NCBI GenBank assembly: GCA_030145385.1
Contig: JAQYVU010000015.1
Coordinates: 1-60,724, forward strand
Direction of reading: 5' to 3'
Source: Desulfococcaceae bacterium
GTDB taxonomy: Bacteria > Desulfobacterota > Desulfobacteria > Desulfobacterales > Desulfosalsimonadaceae
Length of the DNA: 60,724 nucleotides
In this document: positions 27,283 through 36,665 of the stretch, in pieces
How the letters are laid out: the number at the start of each line of letters is the position of its first letter
Position numbering within the stretch: position 1 is the stretch's first letter
Translations under genes and position numbers: made by a program
Notes under the pieces: model-generated
Seen by the model: the letters and a program-made list of their open reading frames with translations, nothing else
Databases searched by the model: none
What the model was told of the DNA's origin: nothing

Positions 27283-28752
27283 ATGATAAAAAATAAAACC
27301 CGGCACCTGTTCGGTGATGTGAAATTTTCCCGTAAAATAGCCTCTGTGATGGTTGCTGCTGCGTTGCTGGCCCTGACATCCTGTGCCGCTGTCGGACCGG
27401 ATTATAGCCCTCCGCAAACCAAGGCACCTGATGTATGGAATACGGTGCTTGAGAACGGGATGACCGCTGAGCCAGCCAACATCCAAATTTTGGCCAAATG
27501 GTGGACGGTTTTTGACGACCCGGTCCTTTCCGGACTGGTCACCCGGGCTGCCGGCGGAAATCTCGACCTGAAACAGGCTAAGTCCAGAATCCGTGAAGCG
27601 CGCGCCCGACGGGGTGTCGCAAAGTCCGGGTATTTTCCTACGCTCGATACGTCTGGCGGATACACCAGAAGCCACAGCAACAAGATGACCAAAGATTCTT
27701 ACCAGGCCGGATTTGATGCCGGCTGGGAAATCGATATTTTCGGCGGAACCCGGCGTTCCGTGGAAGCGGCTGATGCGAGTCTTCAGGCCAGCTATGAGAA
27801 TTTACAGGATGTCCTGGTGTCCCTGGCTGCTGAAGTCGGCCTGAATTATGTTGAAGCACGCACCTTCCAAAAGCGGCTGGCAGTGGCAAATGCCAACCTC
27901 AAGGTCCAGGAAGAAACCTATGATCTGATTCAATTCCGTTATCAGGCCGGGCTCAGCGATGAACTGGCCCTGCAGCAGGCCCGTTATAATTTTGAGAGCA
28001 CGCGCGCACAGATTCCGAATCTGCGGACCGGTGTGGCTGAAGCCAAAAATCGGTTGGCGGTGCTGACAGGAAAAGCACCGGGCGGTATCGACGCCATTCT
28101 GGCTGAATCGTGTCCGATTCCGGTTCCGCCGACCATGGTCGCAGTGGGTATCCCTGCTGAAACATTAAAGCGGCGTCCGGACATCCGCAAAGCTGAAAAC
28201 GAACTGGCCGCCCAGACCGCGCTGGTCGGCGTTGCCACGGCAGACCTTTACCCCAGATTAAGGCTTTCCGGTACCATCGGGCTGGAAGCAATGCAATCTG
28301 CGGATTTTTTTAAATCCGCCAGCCGGTTCTGGAATTTTGGTCCGGGCGTTTCCTGGAATGTGTTTGATGCCGGTGCCATCCGCAGCAGCATAGAGGTCCA
28401 ATCAGCCCTGCAGGAGCAGTCCCTGATCGCCTATGAACAGACGATACTCAATGCGCTGGAGGAAGCTGAAAATGCCCTGATCGGTTATGCCAATGAACAG
28501 CTTCGCAGGCAACGGCTGCTCGACGCAGTGGATGCCGCGCAAAAGGCTGAAACGCTGGCCCGGGATAAGTACCGGTCGGGCCTGGTGAATTTTACCACCG
28601 TTCTGGATGCGCAGCGGTCTTTGTTTTCATTTCAGGAGCAACTGGCCATCAGCGACGGGGCGGTCACCTCTGACCTGATCCAACTATATAAGGCATTGGG
28701 CGGCGGTTGGGAATCGGCTGTACCTGGGACTGAAACAGATGCGACAGAATAA
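27283..28752 (+). CDS. outer-membrane efflux lipoprotein, NodT/OprM type
   Basis: 489 residues. Signal peptide with lipobox LTSC (Cys 34), then VGPDYSPPQTKAPDVW, the typical NodT-family opening. OEP halves follow, with WWTVFDDPVLSGLVTRAAGG, TLDTSGGYTRSHSNKMTKDS, RRPDIRKAENELAAQTALVG and a late RSGLVNFTTVLDAQRSLFSF. It differs in subfamily from the first factor of this locus (25440). The ATG follows AAGGTGA. The adaptor and ABC genes come right after, so this channel probably serves the MacAB-like part. Confidence 0.9.
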   Translation: MIKNKTRHLFGDVKFSRKIASVMVAAALLALTSCAAVGPDYSPPQTKAPDVWNTVLENGMTAEPANIQILAKWWTVFDDPVLSGLVTRAAGGNLDLKQAKSRIREARARRGVAKSGYFPTLDTSGGYTRSHSNKMTKDSYQAGFDAGWEIDIFGGTRRSVEAADASLQASYENLQDVLVSLAAEVGLNYVEARTFQKRLAVANANLKVQEETYDLIQFRYQAGLSDELALQQARYNFESTRAQIPNLRTGVAEAKNRLAVLTGKAPGGIDAILAESCPIPVPPTMVAVGIPAETLKRRPDIRKAENELAAQTALVGVATADLYPRLRLSGTIGLEAMQSADFFKSASRFWNFGPGVSWNVFDAGAIRSSIEVQSALQEQSLIAYEQTILNALEEAENALIGYANEQLRRQRLLDAVDAAQKAETLARDKYRSGLVNFTTVLDAQRSLFSFQEQLAISDGAVTSDLIQLYKALGGGWESAVPGTETDATE

Positions 28753-28764
28753 GGATTTAAAGCA

Positions 28765-30045
28765 ATGAACGATCAGAATTCAGAAATTGCGAAAACACTG
28801 GGGCTTGATTCATCATCCGGCCGCAGCATTAATTTAAAACGATGGTTTTATTGGGGAGTGCCGCTGCTGCTGGTCGTGCTGCTGCTTGTCAAATGGCATA
28901 TGAGCAACGGCGACACTGAGATCCGATTTAAAACCCGGCCGGTTACACGCGGAAACATTACCATCACCGTTACCGCAACCGGCAACCTGACCCCGACCAA
29001 CCAGGTGGAAGTGGGAAGTGAACTGTCCGGCATCGTCGACACGGTTGATGCGGATTACAACGATCAGGTAGCGGTGGGCCAGGTGCTGGCAAAACTGGAC
29101 ACCTCCAGGCTTGATGCCGAAGTCCTTCAGGCCGAAGCCATGCTGGCATCTGCCCGGGCAAAGGTTTTACAGACAAAGGCAACCGTCAATGAGTCCCGTA
29201 ATCAGCTTAAACGCCTTGAAGCGGTGCGAAAACTGAGCAATGACCGGGCAGTTTCCCAGCAGGATGTAGAAGCCGCCCAGGCACTTCTTGATCGGGCCCT
29301 TGCAGACGAAGCCAGTGCCAGCGCCGGGGTGGATCAGGCCAGCGCCTCTCTTGAGGCCATTGAGACGGACCTGTCCAAAACCGTTATTCGTTCCCCCATT
29401 AATGGAATTGTCCTTGCCCGTTCCGTGGAGCCCGGACAGACCGTAGCTGCTTCCCTCCAGGCACCGGTCCTGTTCACGCTGGCCGAAGACCTGACCAAAA
29501 TGGAACTTCATGTGGACGTGGATGAGGCGGATGTGGCCCAGGTCAGAGAAGGGCAGGGTTCTGATTTTACAGTGGATGCCTATCCGGACAGGACGTTTCC
29601 CGCAAAAATCACCCAGGTGAGATTCGGTCCAAAGACTGTTGACGGGGTGGTTACATACGAAACCGTTTTAAATGTTGATAATTCCGATCTGCTGCTTCGG
29701 CCGGGAATGACCGCCACAGCGGACATTATTGTCAATAAAATTGAAAACGCCATTCTGGTGGCCAATGCCGTCCTGCGATTTGATCCGCCTGAAATTGAAG
29801 AGACCACAGATAACTCAAGGCGCGGCTTTATGCGCCTGTTCCCCAGTCGAAAACATCCTGCAAAAAAACGGACGGAATCGCACCCGGACAGAAACCATCA
29901 GCTCGTCTGGACACAAAACAACGGGGAACTTATTTCCATTGATGTGGTCACCGGGGAATCCGACGGCACCATGACCGAGATTAAAAGCGGCGACATTTCG
30001 CCTGGCACGGAACTGGTGGTTGACGTGATAAACACGGGAAAATGA
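28765..30045 (+). CDS. MacA-like periplasmic adaptor of ABC exporter
   Basis: 426 residues. A single TM segment at about 28-46 (FYWGVPLLLVVLLLVK) anchors the periplasmic fusion protein. The barrel-sandwich hybrid (TVTATGNLTPTNQVEVGSEL, YNDQVAVGQVLAKLD), an alpha-hairpin (about 105-195) and the second half (VIRSPINGIVLARSVEPGQT) are all typical of MacA. Between about 340 and 385 there is a basic insertion (FMRLFPSRKHPAKKRTESHP) not usual in MacA. It follows the NodT-type gene by 12 bases and precedes the ATPase by 7. Confidence 0.9.
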   Translation: MNDQNSEIAKTLGLDSSSGRSINLKRWFYWGVPLLLVVLLLVKWHMSNGDTEIRFKTRPVTRGNITITVTATGNLTPTNQVEVGSELSGIVDTVDADYNDQVAVGQVLAKLDTSRLDAEVLQAEAMLASARAKVLQTKATVNESRNQLKRLEAVRKLSNDRAVSQQDVEAAQALLDRALADEASASAGVDQASASLEAIETDLSKTVIRSPINGIVLARSVEPGQTVAASLQAPVLFTLAEDLTKMELHVDVDEADVAQVREGQGSDFTVDAYPDRTFPAKITQVRFGPKTVDGVVTYETVLNVDNSDLLLRPGMTATADIIVNKIENAILVANAVLRFDPPEIEETTDNSRRGFMRLFPSRKHPAKKRTESHPDRNHQLVWTQNNGELISIDVVTGESDGTMTEIKSGDISPGTELVVDVINTGK

Positions 30046-30052
30046 ATCTGAA

Positions 30053-30784
30053 ATGAATACACAAAATCATAGTAAGGACAGCCATCATAGCCTCATTACG
30101 ATTAACGGCGTGACCAGGGTATACGGCCAGGGTAGTGCGGCCATGTATGCGCTCCGGGGCGTTGATTTTTCAATTCACACCGGCGAATTTGTTGCGGTGA
30201 TGGGCCCCAGCGGTTCGGGCAAATCCACCTGCATGAATATCCTGGGATGCCTGGATACGCCCACGGACGGGGAGTACCTGCTTGAAGGCGTGAATGTCGG
30301 GAAACTGTCCCGGGACCAGCGCGCCCTGCTGCGCCGGAATTATCTGGGATTTGTTTTCCAGGGATTTAATCTCTTAAACCGGACATCAGCATTGGAAAAT
30401 GTGGAACTGCCCCTGATTTATCGAGGAACTCCCATTGCCGAACGCCGGATACGCGCAAAAGAAGCACTGGCATCCGTCGGTCTTGAGGGGTGGGAAGCCC
30501 ATACGCCCGGCGAACTTTCCGGCGGCCAGCAGCAGCGCGTGGCCATTGCCCGGGCCATTGTCACTCATCCCCGGGTGCTGCTCGCCGATGAACCCACCGG
30601 GAACCTGGATACGGCAAGGAGCCGGGAAATCATGGAATTGCTCACGTCTTTCAATCGCGAGCGAAACATAACCATCATCATGGTGACGCATGAAGCGGAG
30701 ATGGCAGCCTATGCCGGCCGCAGGATTCATTTTATCGACGGCGTCATCGACAACGGGCAGGATACGGAAAGGAAAAATGCATGA
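30053..30784 (+). CDS. ABC transporter ATPase, LolD/MacB-NBD type
   Basis: 243 residues. Walker A is [10 protein letters not shown] (about 52-61). The Q-loop is in [20 protein letters not shown]. Signature [15 protein letters not shown]. Walker [14 protein letters not shown], then the H-loop MVTHE. This is the NBD fused to the membrane domain in E. coli MacB; here it is a separate gene that overlaps the permease gene by four bases. It powers export of peptides, antibiotics or lipoprotein-like substrates. The exact substrate is not predictable. Confidence 0.93.
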   Translation: MNTQNHSKDSHHSLITINGVTRVYGQGSAAMYALRGVDFSIHTGEFVAVMGPSGSGKSTCMNILGCLDTPTDGEYLLEGVNVGKLSRDQRALLRRNYLGFVFQGFNLLNRTSALENVELPLIYRGTPIAERRIRAKEALASVGLEGWEAHTPGELSGGQQQRVAIARAIVTHPRVLLADEPTGNLDTARSREIMELLTSFNRERNITIIMVTHEAEMAAYAGRRIHFIDGVIDNGQDTERKNA

Positions 30785-31992
30785 TCTGGGAAACCTTTCT
30801 TCTGGCTGAGCGGGAAATCCGCCGCAATGTTCTGCGGTCTTCGCTCACCATTCTCGGCATTGTCATCGGGGTGGCGGCTGTTATTACCATGGTGACATTG
30901 GGTGGCGGGGCCACGGCTCAGGTTGCCGCCGATATCTCAAGCCTTGGCAGCAATATGCTCCAGGTCCGGCCCGGCCAGGGATTTCATGGTCCGGGCGGCA
31001 CGCGTTCTGCCGCGCCCAGGTTTAAGGTTGATGATGCCGAGGCCATCGACCGCAATGTTTCCGGCCTGGCCGCTGTTGCGCCCATGTCATCCGGCACGGC
31101 ACAGGCTATCTATGGCAACGAGAACTGGTCTACTTCAGTTACCGGCAGCACGGATGCGTTTCTTCAGGTGCGGAACTGGTCGCTTGCCGAGGGCCGCGGA
31201 TTTACCGGTGGGGAAATACGGGCGGGAAAAAACGTGTGCATCCTGGGGGCCACCGTTCGCACGGAACTCTTTGGCGGGCAGGACCCGGTCAATGCATCGA
31301 TCCGGTTGCAGAAACTTTCCTTTCAGGTCATCGGGGTGCTTGACTCCAAGGGGCAATCCAGCTTTGGCCATGATCAGGACGATTTTGTCCTGATTCCCCT
31401 GCGCACATTTCAGCGCCGCATCGCCGGCAATACGGATGTCAGTAGCATTTATGTGTCTGCAAAAGACGGGGTTTCTACGGAAAAAGTCAAAGCGGATATC
31501 GAAACATTGATGCGCGAACGCCGCCGGATTAGCGTCGGAGATGATGACGATTTTAATGTACGGGACATGAAGGAGATCATGGTTGCCTTAACAAGTTCCA
31601 CCCGTGTGCTGACGGCTCTGCTGGCAGCCGTTGCCGCCGTGAGCTTGCTGGTGGGCGGGATCGGCATTATGAACATTATGCTGGTCTCGGTCACGGAACG
31701 AACCCGTGAGATCGGTACCCGGCTGGCCATCGGCGCTTTAGAAAGAGAAGTGCTGCAGCAGTTTCTGGTGGAGGCGGTAGTCCTATCCTGCTTTGGCGGT
31801 ATCATCGGCATTATTCTGGGGCTCGGGGCAGCCGCTGTCGGTGCCGATATGCTGCGGGTTCCTTTTCTGTTCAATTTGAAGATTGTCGTGATTGCATTCC
31901 TGTTTTCTGCCGCAGTGGGGGTTGTCTTCGGTTATTTCCCCGCCCGCAAGGCGGCACGGCTCGATCCGATTGAAGCGCTCAGGCATGAGTAG
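30781..31992 (+). CDS. MacB-like ABC permease (separate FtsX-type subunit)
   Basis: 403 residues. TM1 (about 17-42, LRSSLTILGIVIGVAAVITM), a large periplasmic domain (about 45-270, with LGSNMLQVRPGQ and VSSIYVSAKDG), then three TM helices (about 280-400). MacB_PCD features include RTREIGTRLAIGALEREVLQ. It has no NBD; the ATPase is the preceding gene. With the MacA-like adaptor and the NodT-type channel it completes a tripartite ABC exporter. The locus ends here, followed by palindromes that can terminate transcription. Confidence 0.92.
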   Translation: MIWETFLLAEREIRRNVLRSSLTILGIVIGVAAVITMVTLGGGATAQVAADISSLGSNMLQVRPGQGFHGPGGTRSAAPRFKVDDAEAIDRNVSGLAAVAPMSSGTAQAIYGNENWSTSVTGSTDAFLQVRNWSLAEGRGFTGGEIRAGKNVCILGATVRTELFGGQDPVNASIRLQKLSFQVIGVLDSKGQSSFGHDQDDFVLIPLRTFQRRIAGNTDVSSIYVSAKDGVSTEKVKADIETLMRERRRISVGDDDDFNVRDMKEIMVALTSSTRVLTALLAAVAAVSLLVGGIGIMNIMLVSVTERTREIGTRLAIGALEREVLQQFLVEAVVLSCFGGIIGIILGLGAAAVGADMLRVPFLFNLKIVVIAFLFSAAVGVVFGYFPARKAARLDPIEALRHE

Positions 31993-32030
31993 TTTCTGCT
32001 TTCAAAACGCACGGTCTTCGGCCTTTTTAT

Positions 32031-32120
32031 GTAGGCCGGGTTTCTTACCCGGCAATGGCGTCAAATCATTTGTCGGGATTGCATCCCGGTTTTTTTGTCG
32101 GGAAAGAATCCCGACCTACT
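32031..32120. repeat. composite palindromic element after the export locus
   Basis: The ends GTAGGCCGGGTTTCTTACCC and GTCGGGAAAGAATCCCGACC (followed by TAC) are imperfect inverted copies. Inside is a second hairpin, CGGGAT TGC ATCCCG. This resembles a widespread GTCGGGTTTCTTACCCGAC class of repeat. It is also the likely transcription end of the seven-gene locus. Confidence 0.65.
32074..32096 (+). terminator. rho-independent terminator after the MacB-like permease
   Basis: The stem CGGGAT with loop TGC and ATCCCG is followed directly by GG and seven T. It is in the plus orientation, about 80 bases after the permease stop. Confidence 0.65.
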
Positions 32121-32193
32121 ACAATGGTTTCGCCGTTATTTTCCGCAATGGTTTCAAAATTTCGTGATTCATGACATGACTTGAAGTAAGGAA

Positions 32194-32856
32194 TCACGAA
32201 ATTTTAACGTTCATCCCCGGTTTCAGCGCAATGTATTCGCCATTATCTTTTTCTACTCCCATTTCATGGTGACCGCAGTGCCGGCATTTTCTTGATGTGA
32301 TCCGGCCGCTTGTTTTGATATTATCCGGAACAACAGATTCATTCAATTGACTCAATGCGGGTTTCATCAGCTCAAAGATATCTTCAGCCGCGCCATATTC
32401 AATCAGGTGAAAATACGGCACCTCTGCCTTGGTAATTCCCTTGAGCATGGCAGACAGGTTGTTCGGCCAGAATTCTTTCTGGTATAAGGTGATGACCGGA
32501 ATCGCTGGCAGACCCATGCGCGGACGAAGATAGGCATGGGCGATTTCAATGCCGGTCCCAAGACTCGGGGTGGACACTTCAAAAACAGCTGCACGGATAT
32601 CAGACTCTACGAACTGAATCATTTTGTTCCGGATAAATGCGGTTCGTTCTTGCCCGAGCGGCGGCAGCGGGCCGATGGATGCTTCCAGTTTGTTTGCCGT
32701 ATCATCAAAATCCAGGCCAGTGGTGTGTTCCGTGATTACCTCAAAGCCGAAGGACTTAATTGCTTCAATGATGCGTGAGTTGATATGGGCCCTGTCACTT
32801 CGCTGCTCCGCTCCCTGGATGGCGGCACCGTAAAATATTTTGTGCGGGTGAGTCAT
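32194..32856 (-). CDS. nucleoside 2-deoxyribosyltransferase-like protein with zinc-ribbon-like tail
   Basis: 220 residues from ATG at 32854-32856 (MTHPHKIFYGAAIQG), with AGGA about ten bases upstream. The long extension to 33147 has no matching character and overlaps the RNase HI gene, so I reject it. The Rossmann-like core has FYGAAIQG, SFGFEVITEHT and an active-site-like VFEVSTPSLGTGIEIAHAYL, where Glu and the following Ser-rich loop fit this family (DNPH1/Rcl or YtoQ relatives). The last 35 residues carry CRHCGHHEMG, a possible half zinc site. Activity on dNMPs versus other N-glycosides is unknown. It is divergent from rnhA. Confidence 0.7.
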   Translation of the reverse strand: MTHPHKIFYGAAIQGAEQRSDRAHINSRIIEAIKSFGFEVITEHTTGLDFDDTANKLEASIGPLPPLGQERTAFIRNKMIQFVESDIRAAVFEVSTPSLGTGIEIAHAYLRPRMGLPAIPVITLYQKEFWPNNLSAMLKGITKAEVPYFHLIEYGAAEDIFELMKPALSQLNESVVPDNIKTSGRITSRKCRHCGHHEMGVEKDNGEYIALKPGMNVKIS

Positions 32857-33057
32857 TAATTTTTTCCTGAAAATTAAATTGATTTTGATAATCCCGTGTT
32901 GTGATTCTTCCAAAATCCAGTATAGCGGTTGTGACCGGATTTTGGAAAGGTAAAAGTGCTGTACTGATGCGTAAAAAGACGATTCTTTACAATTGTCATA
33001 TACATTGATAGCATCTGAAAATTTAACTGCTAAAATCGGAATGAGGAAAAGTTTGCT

Positions 33058-33543
33058 GTGAAAGAAGTCTCTATTTATACGGATGGATCTGCAAAGGGAA
33101 ACCCCGGTCCCGGCGGATATGGTGTTGTTCTCATGTCTGAAACTCATCGAAAAGAGCTTTCTGCCGGATTCAGGCTTACCACGAATAACCGGATGGAATT
33201 ATTAGCCGTCATCGAAGGGCTTAAAGCGCTTAAAACGCCGTGCAGTGTTAATGTATACAGCGATTCCAAATATGTCGTGGATGCATTTAACAAAGGGTGG
33301 CTTCGGTCATGGCAAAAAAACGGATGGAAAAAGAAAGATAAAAAATCAGTGCTGAATCCGGACTTGTGGAAAATGGTTAGCGCGCTGATCTCGGATAGAG
33401 GACATAAAGTTAAATTTATCTGGGTAAAAGGGCATGCGAATAATATTGAAAATGAAAGATGTGATCAATTGGCGGTAGCAGCAGCGGAAAGCAGCAATTC
33501 GGGCATTGATGCGGAATATGAAAAAGTAACAAATAAAAATTAA
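33058..33543 (+). CDS. rnhA: ribonuclease HI
   Basis: 161 residues from GTG at 33058, with GAGG upstream. It degrades RNA in RNA-DNA hybrids (R-loops, Okazaki primers). The catalytic residues are D9 in [17 protein letters not shown]47 in NNRMELLA, D69 in VYSDSK and D136 in NERCDQLA, with the H126-containing handle after VKGH. The basic handle [16 protein letters not shown] is present, so this is the bacterial-type enzyme. It precedes recD2 by eight bases, so an RNA/DNA-processing pair is likely. Confidence 0.95.
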   Translation: MKEVSIYTDGSAKGNPGPGGYGVVLMSETHRKELSAGFRLTTNNRMELLAVIEGLKALKTPCSVNVYSDSKYVVDAFNKGWLRSWQKNGWKKKDKKSVLNPDLWKMVSALISDRGHKVKFIWVKGHANNIENERCDQLAVAAAESSNSGIDAEYEKVTNKN

Positions 33544-33551
33544 TTTTAATA

Positions 33552-36047
33552 ATGCAAAAACCCTTAACCAGTCAAACCGGTGTGATTGAGGAAATTATTT
33601 CCGGAATTGTGGACCGGGTCACATTCCATAATCCGGAAAACGGATGGACGATCCTTCGCGTTCTTCCGTTTAACAAGCCGCATCAGCAGGAAACCGTGAT
33701 TGTTCACCAGACAAAAGTATTTGCCGGTGCAACAATGGAATTTAAAGGCGCATGGACGTATCACAAAAAATACGGCCGCCAGTTTCAGGCAATTGAAGCC
33801 ATCGAGAAAAAACCCGCCACCACAGCAGCCCTGGAAAAATACCTCGGCTCCGGGCTGATCAAGGGAGTGGGTCCGAAAACCGCCAGAAAAATCGTAACCC
33901 ATTTTGGAAAAACAACGCTGGATGTATTTGAACAAGAGATTGAAAAACTCACCCAGGTTCCGGGAATAGCCAGCAAGAAACTGGAAATGATCAATCATGC
34001 CTGGACCGAGCACCGGGCGATCCGGGAAGTGATGATGTTTCTTCAGTCTCACGGCATCAGCACCCTTTTTGCCGTTCGTATTTACAAACAATACAGAGAC
34101 GATGCCATTGCCCTGGTAACTGAAGATCCCTACCGGCTGGCCAATGATTTTTACGGCATTGGATTTTTTTCCGCAGACAAAATCGCCTTAAGCATCGGTC
34201 TGGGCACAGACAGCATCCAGCGCATTACCGCCGGCATAAAACATGTTCTGGCGGCAAGCAGGAATTTCGGCCATTGTTTTCTCACAGAGTCTCAAATCAA
34301 TGACCAGGTCCAGGAGCTGCTGGAATTAAACTTGGCAGACAGATTGCCCGAATTGCTTGCGCAGATGGAGAAAGACAACCTGTTAATGGTTCGGGAGCTT
34401 GTTCTCTCAAAAGAACCGGAACGCTGCTATTATTCAAAATCACTTTATTTTGACGAATGGTATGTGGCTAAAAAAATCAGCAGCATTGGCAATCCTCCGC
34501 TGATTGACAAGCAGCGCATTCATGAGTGGATCGTTCGTTATTGCCGGGCAGCCGAAATTTCCTTAAGTGATGAACAAGCCGCGGCCGTCAAAAGTATTGT
34601 GGGTGAAAAATTTTCTATCCTTACCGGCGGGCCCGGATGCGGCAAAACCACCACCACGCTGATTATCGTTCGGCTGCTTGAAGCGATGAAATTAAAGGTG
34701 CTGCTTGCAGCACCTACCGGACGGGCGGCCCAGCGCATGACCGACGTGATCGGCAGAGAATCAAAGACCATTCATCGGTTGCTGGAATGGCAGCTGGGGA
34801 AATTCAAAAAAGATGAAGAAAATCCTCTTGATGCGGATTTTCTGATTGTTGACGAATGTTCCATGCTGGATATCAATCTGACCGCGTCGTTGTTAAAAGC
34901 GGTTCCGGATAACAGCCAGGTGCTCTTTATCGGGGATGCGGATCAATTACCTTCCGTGGGTGCGGGTAATGTCCTCAAAGATATGATCGCATCGGCAAAA
35001 CTTCCCTGCTTCCAACTGACTGAAATTTTCAGACAGGCCCGGGAATCCCTGATCGTCAAGTATGCCCACCAGATCAACCGCGGGAATATGCCCTACATCG
35101 ATTCTCCGTTTAATAAACCGGAAATATGGCAAAACGGAAACGATTGTTTTTTTATGGATTCCGATGAAGCCACCAACGAACAGATCAGCTTTATTTCCAG
35201 GATCAAACGGTTTTACGACATTAAAACCAATGAACCGGAAAAAAAAACACCGGAAAATCAATCTGATGAAGATCTTTATGAATTTCGTGTCAATGAACAG
35301 GTAACCCCCTATGAGACGGAAATAACGATCCCGAAGAAATTTCAGCATGTTAATTTAGAAGCAGTGGCTAATTCCGAAACCCGGGTGGAAGAATTGATGT
35401 CGGTTTTAAAAAAAGTGCATCCCTGGTCGTCTTTGCATTACAGCCTTTGTGCCACCGATATTGTCCGAAAGCTTTATACCCAATGGATCCCGAAATATCT
35501 TGGAAATAATTGTGAAATCCAGATTCTTTCTCCCATGACACGCGGGAGCCTGGGTACCCTGAATTTAAATCAGATGATTCAGGAAACAGCCAATCCGGCA
35601 AGACAAGGGGCCTGCCAGTTGAAAGTGGGTGAAAGAATTTTCAGGCAGGGGGACCGGGTTATTCACAGAAGAAATAATTATGACCTGGGCGTTTTTAACG
35701 GGGACATTGGCATTATCAAACAGATCGACAACCGGGAACTCACCTGCACGGTGTCTTTTTTCCCGGATAGTCGGGAAGTCTTTTATCAGAAAGAAGACAT
35801 TGTGGAACTGGATCTGGCCTATGCCATTACGATTCACAAATCCCAGGGCAGTGAATTTGAAATCGTGATTATCCCGGTGCTCACTCAGCATTTTAAAATG
35901 CTCTTCCGGAACCTTATATACACCGGATTAACCCGGGCGAAAAAATACGCTTTTTTTGTGGGTACCCGCAAGGCCCTGGCCATGGCGGTGAAAAATCAGG
36001 ATACCAGCCAGCGGCAGACGGCACTCAAAGAATTAATCATAACCTGA
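33552..36047 (+). CDS. ATP-dependent DNA helicase RecD2 family
   Basis: 831 residues. N-terminal OB-like part (about 1-85), a helix-hairpin-helix region with SGLIKGVGPKTARKIVTHFG (about 100-120), then the SF1B motor: Walker A LTGGPGCGKTTTT (about 357-369), motif II VDECSMLD (about 433), motif III GDADQLPSVG, and late motifs (KSQGSEFEIVIIP and TGLTRAKKYA). RecD2 unwinds 5'-to-3' in repair outside RecBCD. An acidic, Lys/Glu-rich stretch (about 540-615) interrupts the motor after AHQINRGNMPY; family members vary here. No ribosome site is clear, so translation may couple to rnhA. Confidence 0.9.
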   Translation: MQKPLTSQTGVIEEIISGIVDRVTFHNPENGWTILRVLPFNKPHQQETVIVHQTKVFAGATMEFKGAWTYHKKYGRQFQAIEAIEKKPATTAALEKYLGSGLIKGVGPKTARKIVTHFGKTTLDVFEQEIEKLTQVPGIASKKLEMINHAWTEHRAIREVMMFLQSHGISTLFAVRIYKQYRDDAIALVTEDPYRLANDFYGIGFFSADKIALSIGLGTDSIQRITAGIKHVLAASRNFGHCFLTESQINDQVQELLELNLADRLPELLAQMEKDNLLMVRELVLSKEPERCYYSKSLYFDEWYVAKKISSIGNPPLIDKQRIHEWIVRYCRAAEISLSDEQAAAVKSIVGEKFSILTGGPGCGKTTTTLIIVRLLEAMKLKVLLAAPTGRAAQRMTDVIGRESKTIHRLLEWQLGKFKKDEENPLDADFLIVDECSMLDINLTASLLKAVPDNSQVLFIGDADQLPSVGAGNVLKDMIASAKLPCFQLTEIFRQARESLIVKYAHQINRGNMPYIDSPFNKPEIWQNGNDCFFMDSDEATNEQISFISRIKRFYDIKTNEPEKKTPENQSDEDLYEFRVNEQVTPYETEITIPKKFQHVNLEAVANSETRVEELMSVLKKVHPWSSLHYSLCATDIVRKLYTQWIPKYLGNNCEIQILSPMTRGSLGTLNLNQMIQETANPARQGACQLKVGERIFRQGDRVIHRRNNYDLGVFNGDIGIIKQIDNRELTCTVSFFPDSREVFYQKEDIVELDLAYAITIHKSQGSEFEIVIIPVLTQHFKMLFRNLIYTGLTRAKKYAFFVGTRKALAMAVKNQDTSQRQTALKELIIT

Positions 36048-36193
36048 ATATTCCTGACTATGGATATGGAATATTACAATTATCTGCGGGAATGCGAGCT
36101 TGAGGCCGATTTAAATCAGGCGCAGGCTGAAGTAAAAGCAGTATAAAAGGAAGACCTAAAATTTTGTCATCCGTTTCCATTAATATTTCATAG

Positions 36194-36271
36194 AGTATTT
36201 CACTTCAGGTGATCATTGTCGAAAAAGAGATCATTCTTGTAGACGTCGGCCATCACCACACGGTTTACTGA
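36194..36271 (+). pseudogene. remnant of a RelE/ParE-family toxin gene
   Basis: A short open stretch reads VIIVEKEIILVDVGHHHTVY and then TGA, resembling the C-terminal strand and VGHxxxVY ending of type II toxins (RelE/ParE). An in-frame TAG lies immediately upstream and no start is found, so only the 3' end survives. The small ORF at 36060-36146 (28 residues, MDMEYYNYLRECELEADLNQ...) may be a fragment of a partner antitoxin, but that is conjecture. Confidence 0.45.
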
Positions 36272-36276
36272 TTTCC

Positions 36277-36310
36277 CCTCGTTCTCACATTCCTCCGTGG
36301 GACTGCATTT
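36277..36310. repeat. CTCGTTCCC-family palindrome (A5)
   Basis: Copy CCCTCGTTCTCACATTCCTC continuing CGTGGGACTGCAT. It immediately follows the toxin remnant, in the 618-base gap 36048-36665. Confidence 0.65.
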
Positions 36311-36471
36311 CTGCTGCAATCGGAGCAGTCTCACTATTGTCTCGTCAACTCTTATCTATCGCATATTATTTGTCCTTTTTTGCGCCTGCATCGTTATGAC
36401 TTACGTAAGGGAGATTAGCGAAGCGTAATCCACCAGCTTACAGTTTTTAAAGACAGGCAGAATTCTTTTCT

Positions 36472-36540
36472 CGATGTTCGATGTTGGACGTTCATTTTTT
36501 TCTTTTCCCTTCAGCCTTCAGCCTTCTACCTTATACCTGT
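36472..36540 (+). repeat. 7-bp-period array H2
   Basis: Heptads read TTCGATG, TTGGACG, TTCATTT, then after a short T-rich spacer TTCAGCC, TTCAGCC, TTCTACC, TTATACC. Both the GATG-type and AGCC-type heptads are in this one array. Confidence 0.8.
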
Positions 36541-36589
36541 TTTACCGATGTTTATCAGTTCCTCCCTTCCTCCTTCAGTCTGTTTTTAA

Positions 36590-36628
36590 TAAAAAAAACC
36601 GGCAATGATCTGCTGACCATTGCCGGCC
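36590..36628 (-). terminator. rho-independent terminator of the lipase gene
   Basis: On the minus strand the stem CCGGCAATG / CATTGCCGG (9 bp exact) with a ten-base loop is followed by eight T. It lies about 40 bases after the lipase stop, in correct orientation. Confidence 0.85.
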
Positions 36629-36665
36629 TGTATATGTTTATTCTGTTGTTTAAAATTCCCTGTTG

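Noticed and set aside
32857-33147. N-terminal extension of the deoxyribosyltransferase-like gene
   Set aside because: It has no family similarity, overlaps the RNase HI start on the other strand, and a better ATG with AGGA exists at 32856.
36060-36146. 28-codon ORF after recD2
   Set aside because: Too short, no ribosome site; kept only as a possible antitoxin remnant in the findings.
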